The notes beneath the pieces are model-generated. The model searched no databases. It was not told where the DNA came from and saw nothing but the letters and a program-made list of their open reading frames with translations. Both the position numbers and the translations under genes were made by a program. Source: Bugulina stolonifera (lineage: Eukaryota; Bryozoa; Gymnolaemata; Cheilostomatida; Bugulidae). Taken from it: a stretch of DNA of 64,000 nucleotides. This document shows positions 1 to 12,065 of this stretch, one piece after another (position 1 is the first letter of the stretch; each line of letters begins with the position of its first letter). The stretch covers positions 20,150,429-20,214,428 of the forward strand of contig OW285187.1 in assembly GCA_935421135.1 (NCBI GenBank), given 5' to 3'.

Positions 1-938
1 CTCCAGCAAGTCTAATTTGACTTTGAACCACATCCTATATTCATACTTCATAACGCATGGCAAACTCTAATTGTAGCTTTCGGTTTAGACCTATAATTCA
101 ATTACCTTTAAATCTTTATGGGTTTAAGTGTTCAGATTGGAGTGGGGGTTTTCAAACAAAATTCACAGCAACATACATGTAGTAGAAACAATGGAGTTAG
201 TTGCTGTCAACTAACCTACAAAATACTCTGTTTTCTGTAGTTATTGGCAATACTGTTTCAACGCACTAGCATATACCCACTGATTACAATTCCTATTCCC
301 AGCTTTGTAATTGTACCAGTGAAAACAGGAATTCCCTGCTTTTATCATAAATAAGGAATAGAAAATAGGTGCGAGGCTGGAAGTCGCAAGTAGTCAAATC
401 TTAAACAATGATAGAAATGGCACATACATGTATGTAATTATAATAATAATAGTGATATTCATGTACAGTGGAACTTGCCTAATTCAAACACAAACTGTGC
501 TGACTAGTTAGGAGCAGTTGAGGTATGATAATAATAATCCATAAGGTGGACTTTGCTGAATGCTCATACAACTCTAGGGAGTTGTTGAGTAGCAAGGGAG
601 GGTGACTTCTTTTAAAATCCACTACAGTATCTAGCTGCTATTTTGCACTGTACTGTGGGATTATCAAATATATATTCTTTCTACACTACTAAATACTGGA
701 TTCATGTAGGACTAGCTAGCTAGCTAAGACAAAGTATATCATGCCTAGGCCTATATAGCACGTTTTTCCAAATAGATATTGGTGGCGTTGCAAGAGGCTC
801 ATGCAGCTTAGAGCAGGATTGAGTTGCTAGGGAGCAACATAACATTGAGATCTGTATGAATTTGTTGAATTGAATTAAACTTGCAGAATCCCATATACAT
901 GTACGATACTTTATTTAGACGGTGTACTTCACCATCGA
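1..938. other. Non-coding, no recognisable gene
   Basis: This AT-rich stretch contains no ORF or motif I can assign. It includes short ACATGTA-type words and a CTAGCTAGCTAG run near 713-725. The LINE fragment downstream may extend a little into its right edge. Confidence 0.5.
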
Positions 939-1927
939 CAACATGGTTTCAGAAGAGGGCTGTCGTGCCAGACATAACTGTGCGCTACCTATCATGACAT
1001 GGCAAAGGCAGCCAATGAAGGTCACACTACACACGCCATAGTAATGGACTTCAAAAAAGCTTTTGACACAGTGCAACAGTTAATGTTACTTAAAAAATTA
1101 CAGCAGATACCAGGAATAAACGAATACTTTTTGAACTGGGTACATGATTTTCTCTCTGACAGAGAGCAATTCGTTGTGCTTAGAGGAGCGAGCTCACAAA
1201 AGTGCACAGTAAACTCAGGAGTGCCACAGGCTTCTGTCCAACTGTGAACACAATTGAGGGCGCAGAAATGTTCTAAAACAACATCAACACAAAATAGAGA
1301 ATGCCGTTCAATGAAAAGAAAAACCTAGCTATAAACTTTGGAAGAGTGACACCCATACCTCAATACAAACTCGGCACTGCATGTCTTGCGTAGGCAGAAA
1401 CCATCAAATACCTCGGAGTAATAATTCAGTCAGATCTTAAGTTTGATCAGCACATACAATAGAAACGCACAAAGTCTCGCAAAATCAAACATTTATTGTA
1501 CCATGCTCCAAAAAAGGCCAGACTACTGGCTTACACAAGTCTATGCAGATGTACAATATATACTTGAACAAGAACCATGATGCAGAATTGACAGTGTATC
1601 AGAGTCGAGAGATCAGTTAGAGATTCAGACGCTGGACGATAGAAAAAGAAACCACTGGCTGTGTCTACTGATCAGGATTCTTCAGAATGAAGAACAACAT
1701 CGCACTCTATCCAGACTATATGACGATATTGTGGGTGCCAGAGAGATGGTAACAATGACCGCTAGAGCAGCTGCCAGAGGAGAGCCAACCTCAATGTCAG
1801 CCAAAAGATGTACCTACCACACTAGTTTCCTGCCACGAACAATTCGTGGGATGAGAGGAGAAACCAACCACCAATCCTTAGCAGTGACATACTGTAACAA
1901 TTGCAGACCCTATTCTAAAAATAGTTG
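939..1927 (+). pseudogene. Decayed non-LTR retrotransposon (LINE) reverse transcriptase, fragment A
   Basis: The best open part is 999-1247, which carries the RT palm motif VMDFKKAFDTV and the later NSGVPQ motif. These are the classic LINE RT blocks with the catalytic-pocket F-D-V region. Upstream, 941-975 reads like the QHGFR block that precedes them. Downstream, the + strand still shows the KYLGV-type block (about 1408-1445) and an RLLAYTSLCR-type thumb segment (about 1520-1550). A C-terminal segment near 1815-1870 shows HxSFLPRTI followed by R-rich residues. Frameshifts and stops interrupt everything and no YADD box survives. It is a dead, 5'-truncated insertion. The clade is not resolved; CR1/Jockey-like is a guess. 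Confidence 0.72.
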
Positions 1928-2399
1928 AAACTAGAGGCTCCTCTATAGGTTTATATGAAATTGCTGGTGGAGCTTTACCTCATCTGAGGTAAATTCTGAG
2001 GTACAAAAGACTATGGTTTAGTTATATTATATTTATAATTATTCTGTTTAATTTGATCTCTTACCTCTTCTCCTTACTAAAATACAAAGTAAGTGGCACG
2101 CCTCAATAAATTTCAATCCTCAGCCAGTATGTTTTTCAGAGTTGCCACATTGCGACTATTTTTCATAGTGATAGTAGCATGTCATGTCATTACAGTGACT
2201 TGAGTTTCGATTTGAGTTCATGAACTGCCTTAGGTAGGAAGCTGTTAGGATAGATGGATTTTTTTCGCATATATTGTTGGGGGGGGGGGGGGGGGGGCTG
2301 CTCTAGTGACAGCAAAATTATCAGGTCTATCATTCATGAGTTCATCATAAGACAATGTGAGCGATTCATGATTTTTGTTCGTCTGTCAGCCAGTTTCTA
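1928..2399. other. Non-coding; poly-G tract
   Basis: No gene is visible. A homopolymeric run of about 19 G lies at 2279-2297, an obvious slippage-prone or sequencing-problem site. Confidence 0.6.
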
Positions 2400-2670
2400 G
2401 TTTAGTTCCTCACGGGCCGCCGTTACACTTTCTTTCCCTTTGAGGGCTGATATGAATCTTATAGCGTTGTGTTGCACCATCTCAATTTAATTTATTAGAT
2501 ACTCCAATGAGGCATCCCAAACAGATGCATCATACTCAACATTAGGCCTAAACAAGCTTGTGTAAGCAAGGAGACGAGCGCTAGCAGGGGCAGCATGCAA
2601 AGCACACTTCTAATAATGTTCTTCATACCCAACTGTTTTTTGGGCTTTCCGATCTAACATTGAATATTTT
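2400..2670 (-). pseudogene. LINE RT thumb/C-terminal remnant, fragment B
   Basis: Read on the minus strand, 2470-2620 encodes an RLLAYTSLFRP...VEYDASVWD segment. This is the typical LINE block after the RT catalytic core, where a 'Y-S-L-RP-LEYA..VWDP' pattern is expected. The sequence closely resembles the same block in fragment A (about 1520-1550), so both probably belong to one LINE family. Both sides are degenerate. It is separate from the next LINE piece because both contain the thumb region. Confidence 0.6.
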
Positions 2671-3721
2671 GTTGAATTTGAGGTCTGATTGAAAAGTGAC
2701 CCAGAGGTATCAAGTCTCTTGCACAATGTTTAGGGTTGTCCCTCGTATAACATCGTTAGCGTCAGGGGAAGGTGCAGTCTGGTTAAATGAGAGTACTGAA
2801 CATTTATCAACGCTGAAGGACATGCACCACGTCTCTGACCATTGTTACCTACTTAGAATACTTAGAGTAGACATCACGTTAGACCGCTAGGGTGAGTGGG
2901 CTTTAGTATGAACATTTGTGCTAGCTTTTACTAAATATGGTTAAATTCAGTTCATATACTGTAGTGACCTCAGCACAGGTCCTGTGATAGCCGTTTCTAT
3001 GTGTTACCATTGTTGACAGTGTATGTCGCAGAATCATTTGTCTTCTCTCCCTAAGATCCTGAATGGTTAGTGGCAGAAAGCTGTTGTGGAATAACGAACG
3101 GTTCGTGCGAAACGCGGCAGGCAGTTCACGAGTTTGGGATTTGGTGGCTATTGTAGTGAGTGGTTTGTTCATGATCTTATTGTAGGAAGCTGACAGAGAA
3201 AGACGGTGCTCTTCCTTCGCTAGGATGCGCATCAAAAGATTGATTCTTCAGTCTTTTCTTCTCTTATGCAGTGGGACAAGCCCAAGTTTGGTTTTGGCTT
3301 CTTCTGCACCAAACCTCCCCTTGATATTGGCCATGAACCTCACAGCTTGGTCCTGTAGCAGCTCAATACTTGAGATTTCTTGTTCGCAACTCAGTTCCTA
3401 GGAAGCTGCTGCAAACTCCAGGTGTGAGAGACAAAGCGTTTTGTAGGCTAGCAATTCAGCCTTCTTAGGAGCCCAGAAAAGCGGCCTCTTTATCATTTCC
3501 AGTTGCTGTTTTGCGATCATCAGCTTCCTCTGAATGTGATCGACAAACTTAATGTCTATGCGCGAACATTGTTTTGAAATCTTTGTTTGTGTTGAGCATG
3601 GTTGACAACCTGATATATGAGGGTGTTATTATCGAACAGACTAATGTAGCAATCAATGTAGTCTGGTAAATGATTGATGTAGATTAAGGAGAGAGTGGGG
3701 CCTAGCATAGATCCTTGAGGT

Positions 3722-4043
3722 CAGTGTTCGAAGTGTGGTTATACGGGAGTATACGGTATGTACCCACCTCAATTTTAGTGGTTATACGGCCAGCAGGCGT
3801 GTACCCTCATTTTAATAGCTAGCTTTCCTCACACAGTCACTGTGGCCTTATAGTGTAGTGGTAGAGTGCTTGACACTCATTCATAGTGGCTTGAGTTCGA
3901 ATCTCACCAGAGCAAAATTTTTTTCACTTTAGTACTTCACTAATTTCTTAGCTACTTTAAGATTAAGTGGATAGCTATACAAAACTAATCTGTAAGATTG
4001 CATGCACCGTGTACCCACCTCATTTGTTCCCTTTCGAACACTG
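3722..4043. mobile_element. hAT-type MITE, 322 bp, inserted in a LINE
   Basis: The ends are 11-bp inverted repeats: CAGTGTTCGAA on the left and TTCGAACACTG on the right. The flanks 3714-3721 (CTTGAGGT) and 4044-4051 (TTTGAGGT) form an 8-bp target duplication with one mismatch, as expected of the hAT superfamily. The interior has no transposase ORF and carries a tRNA-like segment. Short VGGTTATACGG-type words repeat internally near the left end. Confidence 0.75.
3842..3914 (+). repeat. tRNA-like sequence inside the MITE (SINE-like head)
   Basis: The segment has a plausible pol III A-box (TAGTGTAGTGGTAGAGTGC) and a B-box/T-arm (GAGTTCGAATCTC with a TTCGAAT loop). Spacing resembles a tRNA. The acceptor stem pairs poorly and no CCA-proximal discriminator is clear. 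I call it tRNA-derived rather than a functional tRNA gene. Confidence 0.5.
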
Positions 4044-4090
4044 TTTGAGGTACACCTGGGGTATTGAATAATTCTAATTGATATCTAAAC

Positions 4091-6218
4091 AGATTACTAA
4101 AGAGAGAGAGATAGAGGAAGTAATTACGAGGCAATACTTTTAAGTTCCTGGATGTTCAATTTCTTCAAAGGTATTCAAAGATACTAAAATGTAAAATATC
4201 CAAATGAAATTCAATTTTAAATTAAACTTTCATTAGATTAGTTTTAAAAGAAGGACTCGCCGATTCAAAAGGCCAAAGGGGGTTGGACTTTGAGTACAAA
4301 CTACAAATACCTACCTAAGCGAGACAGGATCTGTTAAAGTCGATAAATGAAGAAAACCAATAAATTCGATTCAAAATGATTGGTAATAAATAATGAATTA
4401 GAAGAGCACTCTTGGTTGGCTATCTTTGGTAACTATGTACCAAAGCCAAAGTTTCTATAAACTTTGCCAAAGCTCCACACAATGATAATATAAAGTATAT
4501 TTTACATGTACATGATTGTATATAAATATCAATGATAATATTATCATTGTTCCACAGGCATGACTCACGTTTACTCAGTGTTTTGATCACATGATCGAAT
4601 GGGCGGTGCTAGATAGAACCATAGCTTTGGGTGGTTGAAATCAGGAGCCAATCGACAGCTCTTTTATAAGGCTTTAGAATTGTAGAAACATGATTTTGGG
4701 ACGGGGCGAGCAAAGACTAATATAGACTAACAGTATGACTATGATCTTGAGAACCCACAAATCTCACGAATAAGAAGTCTCAGGCTATTGGCCTACTAAA
4801 ACCAGAGTTTCTATAATATACAGTGTAAATATATATGTACCTATAGACTTTAACCAAAGAAACTCGATGAATAAAACCAAAACAAAAGTTGCTATCTAAT
4901 ATTACATTAATCAAAGAGCTTCTACAATGTAACTCTATGAATACTGTCTTCGCTAAAATACTGGTTCTATAGAACACCGTGTCAGTGACAAATAAATACC
5001 ATTGATTGGAGTAGAATATCAATATAATGAATATTGAATATTAAATATATCATATTCATATTCGATATTGATGATATTTATATTATATTCTACTTTAATT
5101 TTTGGCTAGGTGATCGAAGCACGACTACCCAGCCAAAAATATACATTTTATCATGATAATCATGGCTCAGCTGTTTTAATTAATACAATCACGATGCACT
5201 AACACTTACACTAATACTTATTTATACTCTACTTGTTTTTGTACTTACTAAAGTTAAAATGATATCTTAGATATTAATATATCATTATGGTTACCTTATA
5301 ATAATAATTAATTATATAATAATAACATTGGTTTTTTCTATTCTTATAAATATTATATTGCTATATAATTATTGTTATTAATTTTTTATTATGTTGGTTA
5401 GGGTTACCATTGATGGGATAGTATGATGTATCCCTCAAGAACAAAATAATTTTCAACTCGAGACTTTTGCTGAACAGATGAATTATAATCTGATGCTCTC
5501 TTCTGCTCTGACTTCTCTTACATGAAGAAAATCACAAACTTTTGTATGTGGTTATGATGAACTTATGAAAGAGAGAGCCATTGGCACTGTTTTGTAGTAA
5601 CTAAATCAGCATCGTGCGGTGATCCGCCGACCATATAAACCTACGCAAGAAATCTAATTACCATAACAGTTTCCTTCCATGAACAGTGAGAGAATTAAAG
5701 TCAAACTTCTGATCTTCAATCAATGATAAAAATGTTTGATACATTCTGCTAAAACTAAATCATGTGATAAGTGACACATGCTGACAATAATAAGCTGACT
5801 AAGGATTGAAATTATTAGAGGCATGCTAGAATGCTCTAGTATGTGCTTAAGGAGAAGAGGTAAGATGTGTATGTACAACATGGGGTCTGAGGCTAGGATA
5901 AATATATGAAAAACAGCTAGCTATACAATACGTGCCTAAGAATAATCCCATAACTGTTATACTTGCCAAGGAACAAGGGCATAAAGCCACAACAAATGTG
6001 GTCTTGTCTGCTCAAATTCCCTGAACATAATTTGGGTGTCTATTATTTGAATAGAAATTATCTGTTGAAACTGCCCATTTTAATGCTATATAATGACTTT
6101 TTAAATTTTTTCTTCAGTGTAAATGGCTGATTTTAGGTATCATCTTGTGGAGGTGTCCTAACAAAATTGGGACACTTGGAAAGTATGTTAGATATATCAA
6201 TAGAATAGTGATACAACA
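4091..6218. other. AT-rich non-coding region with hairpins
   Basis: No gene is supported. Two inverted-repeat structures stand out: 5011-5093, an AT-rich near-palindrome whose arms read GTAGAATAT...ATATTCTAC, and 5099-5139, arms TTTTTGGCTAGGT/ACCCAGCCAAAAA with one mismatch. The palindrome AAAGTTTCTATAAACTTTG occurs at about 4448-4466 and again at about 38670-38688, suggesting a dispersed MITE-like repeat. A 69-bp stretch at 5884-5952 matches 12783-12849. Confidence 0.5.
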
Positions 6219-6360
6219 CAGGGCTGTCAACTTCTGGACTTTAATCCGAGTTTGCTCAGACTTTTAGTTCAAAATACCTTGCTTGGAGGATTTTGCTTTC
6301 AGCTTACAATTTGCTCAGACTATTGCTAGGATTTTAAGGAGCTGCTCCCCCTTGGTCATT
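6219..6360. repeat. Fragment related to the 38033-38483 hAT MITE
   Basis: It begins CAGGGCTGTCAACTT, one to two changes from the MITE terminus CAGGGCTCTCAAGTT. It continues with similar TTGCTCRGA-type words. No matching right end was found nearby. Confidence 0.4.
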
Positions 6361-7559
6361 TTTGTTGAATGTTATGTATTTGATGTTATTTCTGAGAGGG
6401 AGAGTGAGACAGTGTTTTGTGATTAAAAAAGCAAGAAGGATTATGGGCAAAAGCTGGAAAAAAGCACAATGCAATAGAGCACAGAGTTACACAACTCCAA
6501 ATTTCAAAACAACATATAACTACAACTTATTCCAACACCTCCACATAGTTTTGGTTGATTCGAAAAATAAATTGCAATGTGACATTATACAAAATCATAT
6601 GCATATAGACAAATATAGCAATCATCATGATCGAAAAAATATATATACATGTGACAGGGCTATACCATAGCACATTACTTATTTAACCAAACTGTCTCAG
6701 TGGGTGCAGAGTTAAACTTTGATAGATGACCCACAGCATGTGATATGTTTGAACAAGTGGCAGATGCAGCATAGAGCAGGCTGCCGACAATTGACTGGTA
6801 AATAAGTCGCATCATAATCAATCTCGGCCTTTTTTGAGTACCCCTTAGCAACTAGTCTTGCCTTGAATCAATAAAATTGACAGTCATTGTTGCATTTAAG
6901 TTTAAATACCCACTTGCTATCTATGGCTCGGCGAGGAGGGGACAAGTCACCAAGTACCGTTTTCCATCAAGGCCTGGTACTCACTTTCTGCTGCTGCTAG
7001 CCACTCGTTACATTGTTCACTTTGCTGCATCTGCTAGCCAGCCAAGTTCAATAATCTCACTAGTGTGTCAAGCTGCATGCTGAACCAGCACTACTTACAT
7101 AGTCATCTATGCCATAGCGCTGTGGAGGGCGGTGCATCCTATCTGAGTGACGCATCCTAGCTGAGATAGCTCAACAGTTGAATTACTAATTCTGACTTGA
7201 GTGACTTCAGGAACAACTTTAGGACCAACTTGAGATTTATCTGCTTGTGCTACTATAAGCTCAGATGTGGTAAACAGTTTAGTAGCATACATGTAGTATA
7301 AACATAGACATGCGGCCTAACAAGCATGATATCGCATTTATTTGTAGTCATTTTCGTCTAGAAAGGTCTAGGACATGCGCCATACATCTGATGAGTGTAT
7401 TTACATCGCTCTTCTCCATACTTAGAACCACTTGGCTGCATTGTCTGTCATCACAGTACTTTTGGTCAAATCAATTCCCCATTCTGCTACTGTCCGTTGG
7501 GACTGTTCAGCTAGATTCTCCCCTGTGTGTCATTCTTCATTTTTTCTGCCCTTGAGACA
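6361..7559. other. No supported gene
   Basis: Short ORFs here have no recognisable content. The right edge (about 7310-7560) may include the decayed continuation of the hAT transposase that lies just to the right on the minus strand. Confidence 0.4.
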
Positions 7560-8165
7560 AAATCTCTGAACTGCTATTTGGCATTCATCAAGTGAGCAGT
7601 CACTGTGATAAATGACCTAGCTGCCCTATTTGACCACCCATCGGTTGTCAGTGGCACAAAGTCTGCTCCTTTCAATTCTGTTACTTTGGAACAAATGTTT
7701 TCGTACATAGCAGAGATGATATCATTAGTGATGTGGGTTCTACTTTCTAACTGATATTTTGGCTCTAGTGCTTTAATCAGCTGGGCAAAGCCAGCATCGT
7801 TGCAAGAGTTGAGGGGTCTGAGATCCATAACAATATATTTACCAATAGCTTATGAAATTTCTTTGTGCCTGCTAGAGTTTTTGCTTATTTTTGTCCATGC
7901 GGCTATGAGCTTTGATTGAGTCACAGTAAATGTTGATGATGATTGACTGGACGACTCCTGCTCACCACTAAACGTCTTTGAACACTTAAATTTCGGCATG
8001 CACTTTTCCACAGCAATGTCATGCTTCCGTTTTAAGTGATGGTGAATATTTGTAGTTGCCCCTTCTTTTACCTTCACCTCCTCTAGACACTTGTTGCATA
8101 CGATATAGTCATCTGTCTTTTTTTGTGAAATACCCCCACACTTCCACTTTCGCCATTACTAACAG
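7560..8165 (-). pseudogene. hAT (ZBED-type) transposase remnant, N-terminal half
   Basis: On the minus strand a BED zinc finger is visible. Its Cx2C pair lies at about 8083-8098 (VCNKC) and the HxxxxH pair at about 8032-8050 (HHHLKRKH). A low-complexity Ser-rich linker and then the block LxTDGWSN (about 7620-7650) follow. TDGWS is the usual first catalytic-region motif of hAT transposases of the ZBED class. A frameshift in an A-run near 8118-8125 separates the W-x-F part of the BED finger from the cysteines, and a stop lies near 7848. The C-terminal half with the dimerisation domain is absent. It is a dead fragment. Confidence 0.72.
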
Positions 8166-8735
8166 GAAGTCGGTAGGATAATCTAAAATGTTGACTTCTC
8201 ATCATTTTGTAATAGACACTGCCGGTTTTGTGCTGCTAAGAACAGGCAGGAACACACAACTCTATTACTTTTGGGGTTCTTCTAAGGGCTTGGCATTCTA
8301 ACCCTGAGCCTAACTAAGTGGATTGAAGCTAGGAGGATTATTGCTGGATAAAGGATGGGATGTCTGAAGGCACAAGAATGATCAACCGTTTGATATTTAG
8401 AATAATGATGATTTATTTGTCATCAAATTAAAAATAATAATTATAATAGAAAGAAAATAGAGATATACATGTACATTGTGCAATGTAACAACTCAATGAA
8501 CAGTCACAATTGCCATACAATACAATAGGAGAATAATAATTTTGTAATACAACATAATATATGTGACAACTCAATGGCCAGTCACAATTACCATACAATG
8601 CAATAGCAGGATAGTAATTTAGTAGTACTATAGTTTATCACAGGTACCAACAGAAGCAATCCTCTTTCTTCGCTGTCGTAATTTCAACTGTTCTAAAATC
8701 ATTGGCTTGATCTCTTGTGTTTTACTCCCCAGCCT
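8166..8735. repeat. Non-coding with an imperfect tandem pair
   Basis: The segment at about 8479-8548 is repeated at about 8562-8625. Both carry ACAACTCAATG followed by CAGTCACAATT and CCATACAAT words. Otherwise no gene is seen. Confidence 0.5.
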
Positions 8736-11700
8736 CTACTGCGCTGCAGATGTAGCTGTGGATAAGTATGAAAGATATGAGAGATGCCAACTGTAGTAAG
8801 AAAAAACACAACCAAAATACAATGTAAACATGTAAAACATTGCAAGGTGAGGTTGACACCAACTCTTTCTTGAAAGTTTAGTTGGTTCCGTAGTTTTTAA
8901 TACCTGATCTGACATTTTCAATTGGCTGTGGCTCACTGCTGTTACTTGCTGTCGGCACCAATCCTGGCACAGGTTTTTCTACTGGATTTGACTGCGATTT
9001 GTCAGTTAGATTAGATGGTGTTTCACCACAGACCAAGCTTGCACAATTGCGTCTCGCAATGCTTCCATTGCTTTCTTCAACTGTATATGTTCTCCTCATA
9101 TGAACATGTTGGCTGTTTAGCAATGGGGTTGTTCTGCTGATTTATACCTCCTGTTATAACCAGTTTGAGGCTCTAAACACTATGTTTTTTTTACACGGAC
9201 AATGGATTCACATGGCAAGCTAGGAATATAAGTGCAGAGCTTTCTGTTCATTAGCAGCTCTGCAGGTGAGTGACTGTTTTCTAAGGGCGAAGGGTGATAG
9301 GCCAACAGGGCCATGTAGGGATCCGCTTTCTTTACCGTGAGCCATTTCACTTTCTGTACAGCACGCTCTGCTAAACTATTTGCTTGAGCTTTTTTGGGGT
9401 GAACTCATAACATGCATAAAATCATAGTTATCCGAAAATTGTCTAAACTCATTTGAGGCATACTATGTCTAATATTAACATTTCTTTTCTCATCTTTTCT
9501 CATTAACATTAACTTTTCTCATCTCCAACTGTAAACTTCCACCTCCTCAACAAAACTAATAATTACAATAAAGCCTAAATTTTGCATTAGACCTATTGAA
9601 AGCATTGACTACTATCTTATATTTCCCTGGAATATTTTCTAATCTATAACATAGCAGTATTTCATTAATCGCATCCTAAACCTATGAATTTGAAGGGAGA
9701 GCTTGTCTAGTTCAATGTCATTCAGCAAGGGCACCAAAGGTTTATGATCAGTTTGAACTGTTATTTTGAGACTGACAATGTAATCTCTAAACTTTTTGAG
9801 CCCCATACAGTTTCTAGTGCGTCTAGTTCTGTGGCTGCATAACACTTTTTCAGTCTTGGTCAAAAGCCTGATAGCTGGTGTCACAAGAACACCATGCCTG
9901 GCCACTTCGAAAAGCATTGGTTTGAATCACTCTGTCAAATGTGGAGTTATATGCTGCTAACTCCGCTGAGCGACAAAGCTCAACTTTAATTTAATTAAGC
10001 ACATTCTCTCGAGCAGAGCTACAATATCACTGTGCACTTACACTCAACAAAGCTTAAAGGAGTTATGACATGTGGTTTACGTCTATGTTCAATGCAGCCT
10101 CTCTTATTTAGGCTTGTTGCATTTGTGCTACTATAAGCAGAGTTGTGTTCTGTTGCCTATGATTGACTCATTAGCACTATTCAATGCTGCTTCAATTGCA
10201 ACTTTGTTATGATACTTGGCTATTTACTTTGTACACAACCATTATGGGTGACACCCAATCAGTTGGTTGCTGTCTTGAATTGTCTTGTCTCCAAAGTTTT
10301 TTCGAGATTGCAATTAGTGTTCGAGACTGAAAACCAAATAGCATATAATAATTTTTATTTATAATCAAGTAATGATTATAATACAATTCATTGCTAATCA
10401 GCAATAAATCTATAAAATAGAAAGTTATTATTCAAATTACTTAGCCATACTACCTACATATACATTCCCAGCACTGAGTTCCTAGTGAGAGCAGCGTAGC
10501 TAACGCTGAGCTACTAGTCGATAACTACATACATGACTACTAACACAATTGAATCAACTGTCAACTCTCCCATAATGCATTATGACGTCTATACTGATGA
10601 TATTATTTTAGTGATGGAAACATAACTCCCACTAGTGCCCATGTAGTGTGCATACATCTACATGTGCAATGCATTTTACTCGTCTTTTGTTCATCTTTTA
10701 TTGAAATGCATAATGATATGATACAAAACGTACGAGAAATAAATAATTTACAGAGTAGCGATTGAAACTATTGGAATTCTAACATCCAAATACATGTATA
10801 CAAAAGTTGGCTAATTGTTTAGGAAAAATTACTGGAATCCTAAAACCCAGTCATGTCTAGTTTTTAACTGATGTCCCAAATTAAAAACTGTAGTCCCGCT
10901 CCACCTCTAATGTCTTGAAGGTCTGATTTAACTTTGTTGAATGAGAGATATGCTTCTAAATGAGGGCTGTGGATGGCATATGGAGATATATTCCCTTGAG
11001 TGATCTCAATTTTAACCTTGCATTTTCGCTCAACGTTTAAAATGTGTACTGAATTCTTGTTTAATAAATAACTGCTTTTGTTAACAATATTTATATATAA
11101 AGAATTTGTGGCACACATCTTTGTAGCATCTAATTTAACACATGCTGCTCTACCGAAGAGGGCTTTAGTACCATCAACTACATAAATCCTTTTGAAATAC
11201 TGATGTGCAGTAAGCTGAGTACCACTAACCTGAGATAAATATTTATTAGTTAGATATAAAAGTATCTTCACAAAAACTCTTAAGAATAACATCTGCTCCA
11301 GAGTCCAGTTTTAAAATAAATGATTGAGCTGAGCTTGTTAGAATAATATAGTGTTAGCTAAGCGTCTGAAGTTTGAATTGTACATAGTAAGTTCAAATTA
11401 GTTGAAGCCATATCCATAGTACTCAGTGGGACCAAGGCTAATAGTTTGAACCAGCCAGGTATTCGAATTATCCAAGGTCAAGTTAGGCGAGCTCCACTGT
11501 ATTTGTTAACTTATCGGTATCCAAAACCAGAATTAATGGACACAGTTTATTATCATTTATGTTGTTATTGCCTCGTTCAGATGGAGTGGCCACGTTTGTA
11601 GAAACTGCTTTGGTTAATTTGTCAACTTCTATTTTCTGCATCTCTCTAAATGCAGTATCATTAGTTTCAACTACTATACCTCCTGCATCATTTTACTTCT

Positions 11701-12065
11701 GTTGGAAAACTCACAGTGATCAGCTAAATTGTTCCGAAACGCTATGTATTGTTCTACTGTCTCACCAGTTTGCTTGCAATGCTGAAAAGACCTTTGCATG
11801 TTCATATATTACATGTTTATACTTTCGAGGTGAAAAATATTTGTCTTTGCAGTCATTGTCTGATAAACCTAGCCCACTGAATATACTTTCATTTCTGCTT
11901 CCCATGCAGTACAATAGACTGTCTATTTGTAGTTGGGCTTCTACTTCGCATAAGTATGTGGTGTTTCAGACCCACTCATGCTTGCAGACACTCTATATGA
12001 CTGCAGGACAACAACCTAATTACTCTCTTTGTCTACTGCTTAGTTTACATCGTTTAATCATGTGA
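8736..12065 (-). pseudogene. Decayed Ty3/gypsy retrotransposon (gag-PR-RT-RH-IN order)
   Basis: Reading leftward on the minus strand I see gag-like sequence at about 11640-11810 (a Q-x-GETVEQY block), then a protease-to-RT linker at 10864-11292 with a YVVDGTKALFGRAA segment and an SPYAIHSP block typical of the start of gypsy RT. An RT fragment follows at about 10210-10275 (PTDWVSPIMVV), then RNase H at 9639-9917 (TDHKPLVPLL) and an integrase C-terminal part at about 9230-9400. The order is the canonical Ty3/gypsy order. The RT palm with YxDD and the integrase catalytic core are missing, and stops and frameshifts are frequent. LTRs were not found. It is an old dead copy. Confidence 0.65.

Larger units (their letters stand above)
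2921..4090 (-). pseudogene. LINE RT remnant, fragment C, split by a hAT MITE
   Basis: On the minus strand the order is: a GSMLGP-type block and LIYINHLPD (about 3665-3720), a degraded FADD box (SLFDNNTLIYQ, about 3600-3640), a thumb segment with HLEFAAASW (about 3400-3440), and a C-terminal open stretch at 2921-3235 with FHNSFLPLTI. This is RT order reading leftward. The DD of the catalytic box has become NN, so the enzyme is dead. The RT block just upstream of GSMLGP resumes at about 4044-4090, on the far side of the MITE at 3722-4043. That shows the MITE landed inside the LINE. Confidence 0.7.

Noticed and set aside
3842..3914. A functional tRNA gene
   Set aside because: The A- and B-boxes are good but the acceptor stem does not pair well and the sequence lies inside a MITE.
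11559..12065. 168-codon plus-strand ORF
   Set aside because: Low-complexity content; the minus strand here carries gypsy gag-like motifs in the expected order.
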